This document shows positions 36,666 through 48,300 of a stretch of 64,000 bases of DNA, in pieces. Below the pieces are notes generated by a model, which saw only the letters and a list, made by a program, of their open reading frames with translations, was not told the DNA's origin and did not search any database. How positions within the stretch are numbered: position 1 is the first letter of the stretch; the number at the start of each line of letters is the position of its first letter. This stretch comes from Vitis vinifera (lineage: Eukaryota > Streptophyta > Magnoliopsida > Vitales > Vitaceae): positions 13,385,001-13,449,000 of the forward strand of contig NC_081822.1 of NCBI RefSeq assembly GCF_030704535.1. The letters run 5' to 3'. The position numbers and the translations under genes were made by a program.

Positions 36666-38166
36666 AAGAAGCGATTATACCTTGGGAAAACAAATATGTG
36701 GTTGCGGCCACCAGATAGCCTGAAATATGGCATTTGACTTAAGACCTGAAAAAAAAAAGCCATTGTACAACCAGAAAATTTTCTTAACTCATCTAATCAT
36801 ACTTGCATCAATTGACAATTAACCAAGACAACAAAAATAGCAAGCGATATGCATATGCAAGTGTCAAAATAGAAGCATGAGCAAATGGCGTTTTACCTTC
36901 ACATACATCTGATCAATCTCTTTGTCATTCAGACCTCCCTTCATCCTAACACATTTAATATAAGTTGGCACAAAAAATAGATCTGCTTCCTCTTTCCTTC
37001 TTGTTCTGAATCTTGATTTCAATAGAAGTCTGTGTATTTTAACCTACAATAGACAGATAAAAACATATTAATCACTAATTAAGAGAAAACCTAGAAGAGG
37101 GCAACCTGTAGAGTAGTAGGTTGAAGAGCCAAGCTCAAAAGATATTGCAGACGCCCTACCATCCAATAGAGAATCCTGAATGGGTCTCACACAAAATGCT
37201 ACAATGGGTAAATTCTAAAATGGTTCTGTCTTCAATCTGCATTCCCCCATTCATTTCATTTTTTTGCATTATAGAAGGCGAGAAAAATCACATAATTTAG
37301 GTGGATACATACCTACCTCCATTTTGTAATAAAATAAGACTAAGTTCAAGAATATTTATCATCAGAGTTTCATACTCTCATGCAAGAATTCAACTGAAGT
37401 TTTCAGTACCTTCGAATTGTTTGAATTATGGACCACCAGTGAGGAAAAGCTCATGTAACTACCGCTGGGGTTTGGCGTGTGAAAATTCAATTTAGAATCT
37501 TAGGTTTTACATTTGTTTTTATTCCCAAAACAAATGAAAAACTCAGCTTAGCATGCCGAGCCAAAAACCAAACAGTTGGATTAGGCTCAGTTGAGTAGAT
37601 TTCATATTCCCATTGTCCTCAACTTAAATTTTTTCCTTCCAGAGCCAAACTTTTTCTTTCCCATCTTACCTTTTTCCCAGAAATCAAGCAGGGCATCAAA
37701 TTAAACCACAAGAAACCAATTTTTCTCACAAATCCAAAAATAAAAACTCCATTTCCTCGACAATCAAATGCGAAACCGAAACACGACAAGAAAATACCTG
37801 AGTCCCCCACTGGCCTGTAACGCAAACCTCCGTGGGGATCGAACCGTCTCTCCCATACAACAATGACTTCAAGCCGTCGATCTCATCCTCCTCGTAGACG
37901 TAGATCTTGAGGGAGAGCTGAGACCCGTACCCGCGCTCGGGCCACGACAGGGACCCACCGCCGTTAACACGCAGGACAGTCCGAGAACCAGGAAGCTGAG
38001 CAACAGAGGCTTGGGAGGCGCAGGGAGAAAAGGACCGATCGAGGAGCCTTGTGAGGAAGAAGGTGACGATGATGAGGGCTAGGGCAGCAATCTGGTGGGT
38101 GCGGGTGCAGAGGCCATGGTGAGTGTGAGATGTGAAGGCTCTGTGCTTATTGTTGGGGCTTCCCAT
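32500..38166 (-). CDS. GT47 exostosin-family glycosyltransferase, eight exons
   Basis: Exons on the minus strand are 38166-37798, 37043-36897, 36745-36681, 35447-35378, 34603-34385, 33199-33056, 32965-32830 and 32729-32500. The frame closes at 459 residues with GT-AG introns. It has a short basic cytosolic tail, then one membrane helix at about residues 26-39: a type II Golgi membrane protein. The lumenal exostosin domain starts at LKIYVYEEDEIDGL and includes ADLFFVP, LSGGRNHIFVFP, PLSKRKFLANFLGRAQ, APRGESSWTLRFYES and ECVPVILSD. GT47 enzymes add sugars to cell-wall glycans from UDP-sugars; substrate is not determined. It looks most like Arabidopsis At5g16890 (from memory). An upstream in-frame ATG at 38382 would add 72 A+T-rich codons; I prefer 38166. 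Confidence 0.93.
36610..36664. repeat. Compound (TA)n(GATA)n microsatellite in GT47 intron 3
   Basis: About 11 TA units followed by about 8 GATA units, just 17 bp downstream of exon 3 in the minus-strand gene (exon end at 36681). A likely polymorphic marker very close to a splice donor. Confidence 0.95.
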
Positions 38167-38237
38167 GGTGAGTGTCCGTCCACACCTGAAACAGTCGGAT
38201 CGGTAGCGCTTTTCAAGTGAGGGGAGAATGGGGACCA

Positions 38238-38251
38238 AAACGACGTCGTTT
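38238..38251. promoter_or_regulatory. Perfect 14-bp palindrome with GACGTC core, GT47 promoter
   Basis: AAACGACGTCGTTT is its own reverse complement and lies 72-85 bp upstream of the GT47 start codon. The ACGT core is the binding element class of plant bZIP factors. Regulation of this gene by it is inference. Confidence 0.5.
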
Positions 38252-38477
38252 AGAAAAGTGGATTTTCCACTTTGATCTCTTATATGGAGCAAATTGTTAA
38301 GTGATGTTTTAAGTAAAGGTTGTATAAGTGTTAAATTAATTTGTTGATTTATACCGTAAATATTTAAATTAGTTAAGGACATTTATGTCAAACATTGGTT
38401 AGTCTTCAAACAAAAAATATGAGAAGTTTTAAAGTAAGTTGGTTTTAAGACTTAGTAAAAAACATACTTAGACTACA

Positions 38478-39710
38478 TTTGATTGACGAGATAAGATAGG
38501 ATATGTATATCCTAAATGGGATATATATTCTATGGACATAATATTTTAAGGTAACATATCTAATGAGATATGTTATATTTATATTCAATTTGTGAAATGA
38601 ACAAAAAATAATATGAAATCTATATATTCAAAATAAAAATTACATCATATTCAAATATTTTCTATTTAAAAAAATAAAATTTTTGTTATGTTTAACAATA
38701 TTCATGATTAAAGTATTTAAACTTTAAAAATAATTTTTTTTATATTATGTTATTTAATATATAAAAACAATTTATATAATATATATTAATATTATTTTAT
38801 AAATATATTTTAGTTTTTCTTTTTTAATCATAAATTTAATTTATAATAAAAAATTATAAAATGAGTATATTAAAAAACAAAAAAATTGATAAAAAAAAAA
38901 AAAAGAATTTTTGATACATAGGATATATATATCACATATCTTATCATATGTCTCATGTGAAAGAGATGAAAAAAATGTGGTGAATAATATATCTCACCAA
39001 AAGAGGGATTTGACAAGTGAGGTCATGTTGGGTTGATTTGATACAACATAAGATAGAATAAGAGAATGAATATTATATCCTATTTCATATTTGGTCGGTA
39101 ATGAAATAAGATAAATTATTATATTTTATATTGAACCAAGCATGAGATAAGACAAATGGTGATATATATGATCCACCTTTTTTTTTATCCATTTCACGTG
39201 GGGTATATTAATCACATGGTAAGATACGAGATATGTATATTTCATATATCAAAAATTTATTTTTGTATCAATTTTTATTTTTTAATATCCTCATTTTATA
39301 AAATAATTTTTATATTATAAATTAAATTTATGATTAAAAAAGAAAAACTAAAAAAAATATTTATAAAATAATATTAATATATGATATATAAATTATTTTT
39401 ACATATTAAATAACATAATACAAAAAATTTATTTGTAAAATTTAAATATTTTCATCATGAATATTGTTAAACATAACAAAATTTTCATTTTTTTAAATAG
39501 AAAATATTTGAATGTGATATAATTTTTATTTTAAACATCGAAAATAATATATATTTCATAATATTTTTTACTCATTTCACAAATTAAATGTAAATTAATA
39601 GAATATAACATATCCCATATTTGTATATAATTAGAAATCATATCATATCTAATGAAATATAATATCCTAAGATATACATATTTTATCATATCCTATCTTA
39701 CCACTTATAA
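38478..39710. mobile_element. Fold-back element with two arms of about 0.5 kb
   Basis: 38478-39000 is matched in reverse complement by 39190-39710. Examples are TAAGATAGGATATG against CATATCCTATCTTA, TTTTTGTTATGTTTAACAAT against ATTGTTAAACATAACAAAAT, and ATTCATGATT near 38700 against AATATTGTT/CATGAATATT near 39450. The loop (about 39000-39190) holds a short MITE. The interior is about 80 percent A+T and there is no coding capacity. Class is unknown. Confidence 0.7.
39023..39145. mobile_element. Short MITE, TCATG...CATGA type, copy 1
   Basis: A 123-bp unit with degraded inverted ends TCATGTTGGGTTGATTT and TTGAACCAAGCATGA. It corresponds to the intact copy at 42246-42368. Confidence 0.6.
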
Positions 39711-39785
39711 CAAAGAGAATGACATACCTAAGTCCCATTTGGATTGAGATTTGAAAAAGTAAAACTCTTTTCAAAGTTACAATAA

Positions 39786-39915
39786 GTTCATGTTTGGTTA
39801 GTTAAATATAACATGAAATATAATAAGTGAGAGGATATTATATCATATCTCATATTTGATTGATGATGAGATAAGAAAAGTTATCATATCACTTATCTTA
39901 TTCTATGTTCAACCA
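39786..39915. mobile_element. Short MITE of the same family, diverged copy
   Basis: Begins TTCATGTTTGGTTAGTT and ends GTTCAACCAAACAAAAGA. The interior shares ATATTATATCATATCTCATATTTG-like parts with the other copies. Confidence 0.5.
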
Positions 39916-41741
39916 AACAAAAGATTGGATAAGTGGTGAAGTATATTATCCATTTTCTTTTTTGCATCCCTTCTACATGGGATACACTAAGAAATAATTA
40001 GTTAAAAGTGATGAAATACTTCTTATATTTGTGAATTTATCCCTTCTCATATTTTATTTGAAGAATAATTTATTTTTGACATAAATACCATTAACTATTT
40101 CAAGTATTTACAATATATTTTAAAAGAAATTATTATTTTGACAAGAAAACAATGAGGGTATTTTTGTCAAAATGAGACCAAAAAGGCATGAAATGTTATA
40201 TTTCCAAAATTGGGTTTCCAATGATTTTTTTAATCAAATAACCCATATATTAATCACATCTTAAGATTTGGGATATGCACATCCCATAAATCATAAATTT
40301 ATTTATTTATTATCAATTTTTTTTATTTTTGATATGCTCATTTTTCGAAATAATTTTTTATTATATAATAAATTTATGGTTAAAAAATAAAAACTAAAAA
40401 ATATTTATAAAATAATAATAATAATATATGATATATAAATTATTTTTATATATTGAATAACATAACAAAAAAAATTATTTAGCCCTAAAATATATTTTAA
40501 TTATTTAACAATCTCAATTCTAAACCAGGAAAGCCCAAAGAACAATCACACAAGAGGGACAAAATGTTTTTTTTTTTTTTTTTCCTATGGAAAACCTCCA
40601 CACAATGTGAGATAAAAAAAACTACAAGGTCAAAGACCTCAAATTAACAATCCATTATATGAGAATGCAATATATAGATTCATCGAACAAACACTACCCT
40701 TAGACTTACTTTCTAGTACCTACACTATATTCCACATCTGTAATGCATCACTTCATGTGTTCTTAGTGGATCTCATCTTAACACTTGACGAGGTGCAGTT
40801 CTACTTTAGAACCTAGTACAAGTAAGACAACCTTCTTTAATAGTTTTGGAAATACAAAGGGAAATCAAGTTTTCTCCAATATTTACATCAAATCAAAAAC
40901 CTTTTTAGGTAAGGTGTTTATAAGACACAAAGACCTAGTAAACTCAAATTAAGAGCCCGTTTGATAGTACTTCTGGTCGAAGTATTTTTATTGAAAGTAT
41001 TTTCTTTTGTAGCACTTATGTGAAAAACAAGTTTATAAGAATTTGAAAAAAAATGATTCTAATAGTGTTTTTTGACAATATGTTGCATAAGTATAAAAAT
41101 GTTTTTAATATTAATAAATTACAAAAAATGACATACAATTTAATTACAAAAAGGAAATATAATAATAAATTAGGAACTTTTCATCACAAAAGAATATATA
41201 AACATCTATGTTAAAAGAATATATAAACATTTATATTGTTAAAAAGAACTAAAAATAATCATTTTTATGATTACAAGAAAATTTTGAAAAACATTTTTAA
41301 AAAATAGATTAATAAATAAACATCAATCATGATATAACAATTTTTCAAAATAAAACAAATTCTTTGATTATATATTAGATTAAAAAATAATATTTTTTTA
41401 TCACTAAATGATAAGTGATAGCTACTTAAGATTCAAAAGTTTTCTTAAATTATATTTGTCTAAAATTAAAAAAGTCAAATGTCAATTTTTACCCCTTTTA
41501 TATTCCTACCTAAGGGGTTGGGTTATAAAATATGGTTGAAATTGTAACTTTATGATGCTTGTGATATGTATGTAATTTTTGGGTTCAAACACTCACATAT
41601 GTACGCTATAAACATATGCCAATTTCTTTACTTCTACAAGGTAGGAACGCTTGTAGAGACTTAGATATTTTTTTTTTTGCATTTTGCACATGATTCACTT
41701 TACAAAACTTGTCCATCTAGAACAGAAAGTACATTGGAGCT

Positions 41742-42141
41742 AGGGGTGTAACTTGGGCTAGTTAACCCAACTCACTTAACCTGGACCTAACTTGACATTT
41801 GGATGAGCTTAAGCAATTATTTTCAATACTCATGTTCGACTTGGGTTAAGTTTTTTCAACTTGAGCTCTAATTTGAGTTGGGTTAGGTTAAGTTTGAGAC
41901 AACCTAAGTCTAACCCAAACCTCATTTAATATTTTTACAATATTTATAATGCATATTATCCCACATAATAATATTTATTTTCTTTTTCTATTTTTAAGAA
42001 AAAAAATATCAAATTATATTATATCATATATTTTTATTTTTCTTTTTTTATAAAAATGTATAAATTTATGTTTATTTTTTTGTTGCTATCTTGATATTTT
42101 GTCTTATTTATTGTTTAATTTTTTGTATAAATACATTAAAT
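41742..42141. mobile_element. CAACTTGGG-type (MULE-like) element, truncated copy
   Basis: Begins GGGGTGTAACTTGGGCTAG and matches the first 400 bp of the copy at 43471, then stops at the tandem-duplication junction near 42141. Confidence 0.65.
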
Positions 42142-42172
42142 ATTATTATTGTTTAAATTTTTCAAAAATAAC

Positions 42173-43867
42173 ATATCTTATGTGAAAATGATGAAAAATA
42201 GGGTGAATAATATATCTTACAAAAAAAGGGATTGGATAAGTGAGGTCATGTTTGGTTGATTTGATACAACATAAGATAAGATAAGAGAATGAATATTATA
42301 TCCTATTCCATATTTGGTTGGTAATGGAATAAGATAAGTTATTATATCCTATGTTTAACCAAACATGAGATAAGACAAATGATGATATATATGATCCACC
42401 TTTTTTTTTATCCCTTTCACGTGGGATATATTAATCACATAGTAAGATATGAGATATGTATATTTCATGTATCAAAAATTTATTTTTGTATCAATTTTTA
42501 TTTTTTAATATCCTCATTTTACAAAATAATTTTTTATTATAAATTAAATTTATGATTAAAAAAGAAAAAAAATATATTTATAAAATAATATTAATATATG
42601 ATATATAAATTATTTTTACATATTAAATAACATAATATAAAAATTTTATTTGTAAAATTTAAATATTTTCATCATGAATATTGTTAAATATAACAAAATT
42701 TTCATTTTGTTATGATATATATAAATTATTTTTATATATTAAATAACATAACAAAAAAAAAATAGCTCTAAAATATATTTTAATTATTTAACAATCTCAA
42801 TTCTAAACCAGGAAAGCCCAAAAAACAATCATACAAGAGGGACAAAATGTTTATTTTTTTCCTATGGAAAACCTCCACTCAATGTGAGATAAAAAAACTA
42901 CAAGGTCAAAGACCTCAAATTAACAATCCATTATATGAGAATGCAATAGATAGATTCACAGAACAAAAACTACAAGAGGGACAAAAATAATCATTTTTAT
43001 GATTACAAGAAATTTTTGAATTTTTTTTAAAAATAGATTAATAAATAAACATCAATCATGATATAACAACTTTTTAAAATAAAACAAATTCTTTGATTAT
43101 ATATTAGATTAAAAATAATAATTTTTTTATCACTAAATGATTCGTGATAGCTATTTAAGATTCAAAAGTTTTCTTAAATTATATTTGTCTAAAATTGAAA
43201 ATGTCAAATGTTAATTTTTACCCCTTTTACATTCCTACCTAAGGGGTTGGGTTATAAAATATAGTTGAAATTGTAGCTTTATGATGCTTGTGATATGTAT
43301 GTAATTTTTGGGTTCAAACACTCACATATGTTCGCTATAAACATATGCCAATTTCTTTACTTCTACAAGGTAGGAACGCTTGTAGAGACTTAGATATTTT
43401 TTTTTTGCATTTTGCACATGATTCGCTTTACAAAACTTGTCCATCTAGAACAGAAAGTACATTGGAGCTAGGGGTGTAACTTGGGCTAGTTAACCTGACT
43501 GACTTAACCTGGACCTAACTTGACATTTGGATGAGCTTAAGAAATTATTTTCAATACTCATGTTCGACTTGAGTTAAGTTTTTTCAACTTGAGCTCTAAT
43601 TTGAGTTGGGTTAGGTTAAGTTTGAGACAACCTTAAGTCTAACCTAAACTTGATTTAATATTTTTATAATATTTATAATGCATATTGTCCCACATAATAA
43701 TATTTATTTTCTTTTTCTATTTTTAAGAAAAAAATATCAAATTATATTATATCATATATTTTTCATTTTTTTTTTATAAAAATGTATAAATTTATGCTTA
43801 TTTTTTTGTTGCTATCTTGATATTTTGTCTTATTTATTGTTTAAATTTTTGTATAAATACATTAACA
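42173..43867. repeat. Tandem duplication, copy 2 (1.7 kb, two deletions)
   Basis: Second copy of 38940-42141. Relative to copy 1 it lacks the equivalents of about 39490-40425 and about 40697-41250. At the second gap it carries AACTACAAGAGGGACAAAAA, which matches a nearby segment (40548-40563 and 42834-42846) and looks like copied filler. Confidence 0.75.
42246..42368. mobile_element. Short MITE with perfect 12-bp inverted ends
   Basis: TCATGTTTGGTT at the left end and AACCAAACATGA at the right end are exact reverse complements over 123 bp. This is the best-preserved copy of the family in the window. Confidence 0.75.
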
Positions 43868-44139
43868 AAGTTTTTTCAAAATATTATAAGTGGATTTTGA
43901 ATTATACAACTTGATCAACTTAAACTCAACTTTATCAATCCGAGTCTAACCCAACCAACCTGAGTCTAACTTAAATAACCTGAACTCATCTCAAGTTAAA
44001 AATGAGGTTGGATTGAAGTTAAGTTTAATACCTCAAGTTAGAGTTTGGGTTGGGTTGGGCTCGAGTTGATTGTTTGTTAATTCGAATTGAGTTCAGGTTA
44101 GTCATCAACCTAACCAATCCGCCCAAGTTGCAACCTTGC
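43471..44139. mobile_element. CAACTTGGG-type (MULE-like) element, full copy
   Basis: Left end GGGGTGTAACTTGGGCTAG, right end CCAATCCGCCCAAGTTGCAA: imperfect inverted ends. TTGGAG lies on both sides (43462-43467 and 44140-44145), part of a possible target duplication. It is nested in element B. Confidence 0.65.
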
Positions 44140-44430
44140 TTGGAGTAGAGTTCAACTATGTTAAATGAGAGTGATGAAAACCTTTGGAATATGGAGTCCC
44201 CTAGTTGGATGGAAAGGGAAGGAGGAAGAGAAGAATAAAAGGGAAAGTGAGGGTATCAGGAAACACTTGGGTGTATTTCAAGAATATTTGAAAAATTTTA
44301 AAGTGTTTTTCTAAATTTTCAAAAGTATTTTTTAAAATATTGTCAAACACTTATTTTTTACTATAAAAACACTTAAAAGCGTTTTTAAGGCTAGAAACAC
44401 TTTTAAGAAGCACCACTAAACGAACTCTAA

Positions 44431-45180
44431 GATTTTCAAAATAAATTTAATTACAATTGTAAAATAAAGATTTGCAAAATAAATCCAATTACAATTGTAA
44501 AATAAATCCAATTATAGTTAGAAAATAAATCCAATTACAATAATAAAATTAATTGAATTGTACAAAATTAAAATTCTGATACTAGTGCTTCAACGCCCTT
44601 AAAATTTCTTTCTTTTTGGTTTTAAAAAATTTTAAACATTTTTGCTCAATTTTAAAAAACCTTTTAGTTCATTGCAAATCTTATATAAATCATAGTAGTC
44701 TTTCATGAACCTTTCTATTCTTACCTATGTCATTCTAGTTCATCAGACAAAGAGCTTTAATCTTAAATGAAAAATAAGATATAATCTAGAAAAGTCTTAT
44801 GTCGTAATAAAATGAACAAAATTATTAACTTAAATAACAAAATTTTATGTACCACTAAATATGATTATTAAATGAATCAATTTGAATCAACTTCGTATTA
44901 TGTAAATTAATGAAAAAAAGGAAAAAAATTTATATATTTATTAAACTGATTAGTTAGGTTCATATAAATTTGGTTAAAATATGATTATGCTTAATCCACA
45001 TTCTTGAAAAACCAAATCTATGAAAAACGTATGAAATTCGAGTCATGTTCAACAATTATATCAAACTTTACCACCCCTCACTCAAAAATCTAATCTCGAA
45101 TTGAAAAGGTAAATTCAAACCAAGCTGATTATTAAAAAAATTCATAATTTCATAATTTTTAAACATTTCATAATTTTAAA
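44431..45180. other. A+T-rich intergenic sequence
   Basis: Includes short tandem AAATAAATCCAATTACAATT units at about 44440-44550 and otherwise featureless A+T-rich DNA before the promoter of the small gene. Confidence 0.45.
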
Positions 45181-45242
45181 AAAATGGAAAATAGGGAGGA
45201 GATGACATGGTATGTGAATTGAGATGGCTTGCACGGACTTCA

Positions 45243-45248
45243 CACGTG
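45243..45248. promoter_or_regulatory. G-box CACGTG upstream of the small membrane-protein gene
   Basis: CACGTG about 85 bp upstream of the start codon at 45331. G-boxes are bound by bHLH and bZIP factors; use here is not demonstrated. Confidence 0.4.
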
Positions 45249-45330
45249 CAGTTGTGAATATGAGGGTGTGAGGGAGGAGGCAGGTGTCAGAGTAGAGGTG
45301 AGTTGAATTTTCAGTTTGATCGAATTGGAG

Positions 45331-48300
45331 ATGCGAGGTGGTTCAAACAGGAATCCATCTACCTTCACTCGGGCGGTCAACTCCGTTTTCACCTTCGTTC
45401 GATATGCCGAGTTTGAGATCCTCTTCGTTCTCTTCTTCCTCATCGCTTTCATCATTTTCAAAGATCTGGTGCGTCTCTCTATTCTTAGGGTTTGCCAATT
45501 TAATCAGATTCTATTTTGTCTTTATATATATATATATTGTTATTATCAAAATGATTTTATTGGGCTCTATCAAGTGTAGATTCAATTGCACCGTCAATTT
45601 GGTTTTGTGTTTGATTGTCTGTCAATCATAGTATATGGATCTAAGATTGAAAGCATCGTGGGAAGCGTGTCTGTCTGTATGTAATTTGATGGGTCATAGT
45701 TGTCAGGAAGGTTCTTTTGGATGACAGTTGGCAGTGAAAATTTAAAATTTGAAATGGTGACCCCATGTTTGATGTGGGGATAGTTATGGCATTCAGAAGG
45801 GCCTTCAGTGGTAGCAAGAGCAGAGATGAAGATGTGTGGGGATTCCCCTGAGAACTGGAACCTGGCTTAAGAGTAGTTTTCCAGAGTTGGAACCTATGAA
45901 GCATGCGTAAGGCCATAAGAATTTGGTGTTTGAATCTTTCCTGGGTTTGGATGGGAAGTTGGATCGGAGTTTGGATTTTTTGGAACTGAGATAGCTCTAA
46001 CTTTAGAGCTATTTGCAGCTAAAATAGTAGGATGGAGGGGACTTTGTTTGGTTGCTTGGTAATAATAGAATTGGATGTGCAGCCTTGTGTTCGAAAAGGC
46101 AGAGCAACTAATAGGGCTAGAGATGAGGCCTTGCCCTCATAACCATTGTGAGTGGGAAAGTTGAACCAGTACCTGGGAGAGCAAAGGAGAAAATCTCTGT
46201 AGTTTAAGTATGTTATGCCTTTCTTGACAAGACAGTATTTCTAATGACAGAATAATAGATTCGGTGGGAGATAATGAGATCACTTAGGTCCTGCTAATGA
46301 GATGGACTAGCCTCATAAGAATATTTAATTCCACATTTTCCCATTAAAGTCATGACATTTATTAATAATTCCAATGGCAGTAGGTAAATCTGTGAACATC
46401 TTTTTGTGATAAGTAAAGGCAATTGTATTAAAAGAAAAAGTATACACGACGTATACAAAGCAATGAAGGTACGAATACACAAAAACAAGCAGCCACACCC
46501 TAAGAAAAACCTAACCAATCCACAAAATCTAACAAGGACATAGAACCGTCCCCAATGTACAATCTAGCACAATCCCAAAATAAATACAAAAAGGAGCTTT
46601 TAAAAGTTTGATCTAAACTTTCACAATTCTCAAAGGCTCTCTTATTTCTCTCCCTCCAAATGGTCCAAAAAATACATAAAGGAGCAACTTTCCAAACATT
46701 TTTCCTTTTTCTACCAACAAAGGAGCTTCCCCAACTCAAAAGCAACCCTCTCACTGAAGAGTTCATCACCCACTGTACATCAAATAAAACAAAAATTAGT
46801 TGCCATAAAATGCGAGCTTTCAAATAATGCAGAAGAATATAATCACTTGTTTCTTCTTCTTTACACATGTAACATCTATTAGGCATCACCCCTCTCTCTC
46901 ACCCCTTTCGTGCACCAACCCCCATCTTCTTGCCCATACTTGCCAACAATTACCCATTTCCAAAGAGGAGCTCTTTCAGTTGCATATCTCCAAGACCGCT
47001 TTCCTAAAGGGCCCTTATTAAAGGTCGGAAGGTTTTTGAAACCCAAACCCCCTTTCGATTTTTCCAAACACACGATAGACCAACTCAATAGATGTGGCTT
47101 GTTAACCAAAGCTCCCCCTTCCCAAATGAAATCCCTTTGTATCTTTTCCAATCTAGTCGCCACCCTCTTAGGGATGACAAAGAGGGATATATAATAAATC
47201 GGTAAACTAGAAGGTGCTCTTAATCAAAGTCTGTCTTCTACCTTTTGAGAGATACTGTTGCTTCCACAAAGTAAGCCTTTTTTGAAACCTCTCCTCCACC
47301 CCTTCTCAAACCCTTGAAAACTTGTAAGGCACACCCAAAGGAAGACCTAGGTAGGTGGTTGGGAGAGCTGTCACCTGACAACCTAGAATCTCGGCAAACT
47401 CCTCCATATTTGGCAAGTTATTGTCCACCACCAATATTACCAACATGAACGTCAGAATCACATATCCTCTTGCTTGACCTCTTGTACCATGACCTTGAAA
47501 GGACCCTCTCAATGTGCAAACATCACCGAAGATATTAAGGAGAATGGAAATTCAGTGGTTGCAAGACATAGACAAGAAGATATTATTATGAGATAAAATA
47601 CCGCATGGGTCCTTCCCTTTATAGTCAGGGTACTCTTTTAAGTTGTCATAACTCCTTTGTGAGAAGAAAACATAAGAAGTTTTGGAGAGCTGCTCTTCTA
47701 TACATTTTGTGGACTATTTGGAAGGAAAGGAATTGAAAGGTGTTTGAAAGTGAGGAACAACCGATTCAAGCTCTAAAGTGTTCTTTCCTTAGAAATCTAG
47801 CATTGGGTGCATGTACATAGAATTAGACTCAATGCTTTTAATTGATTTTGTTAATAAGGTGGGCTCTAGTTAAGGGAGGGAGTAGTTAGTTTAGACTTTA
47901 TAGCAATGCCTTTTGGTACCCATTGTGTAAGTCCTATGTACCTTGGTGTATATATTTTTTTATATTTATTATTCTTCCTTGCTTACTTATAAAAATAAAA
48001 TAAAATACTGCTATTACCAGTCACAATCTGTGTTCAAATAGTTTGAAGATTGGGTTAAGTCCTGAAAAGTAATTGGAAGCATGAAACTGCTTGAGTCCTC
48101 TTCAAGATAGTTTTTTAGCTCAAGCCTCAAACTTTTATTTCCATGTTGGATAACAGATAAATTCTCATACAACTTGTAGGTTCAAGTTAAATTCTTGTCC
48201 ATAAAATACATCTCAGAAACTGCATCCTTGATCTCCTTTAGATGTGTTTAAAGACACCACTTATACTAAAATTTGTCTCCCTGGTGTTCCATAAGCCAGC

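Larger units (their letters stand above)
38940..42141. repeat. Tandem duplication, copy 1 (3.2 kb)
   Basis: The order of blocks CATATCTTAT...GGTGAATAATATATCT (38940), the MITE at 39023, CTAAACCAGGAAAGCCCAAA (about 40517) and GTAGGAACGCTTGTAGAGAC (41642), through GTATAAATACATTAA (about 42127), is repeated once more at 42173-43867. Confidence 0.8.
40953..44427. mobile_element. PIF/Harbinger-like TIR element B, expanded by internal duplication
   Basis: Left end GAGCCCGTTTGATAGTACTT and right end AAGCACCACTAAACGAACTC. TAA flanks both sides (40950-40952 and 44428-44430). Terminal parts are clearly related to element A at 24963-26065, including the A/G-rich AGGGAAAGTGAGGGTATC-like segment near 44240. 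Its 3.5-kb length comes from the tandem duplication and nested insertions. There is no transposase. Confidence 0.7.

Noticed and set aside
37726..38382. Extending the GT47 protein to the upstream ATG at 38382
   Set aside because: The extra 72 codons are A+T rich, would place the membrane helix far from the N terminus, and include the promoter palindrome; the ATG at 38166 gives a normal type II protein.
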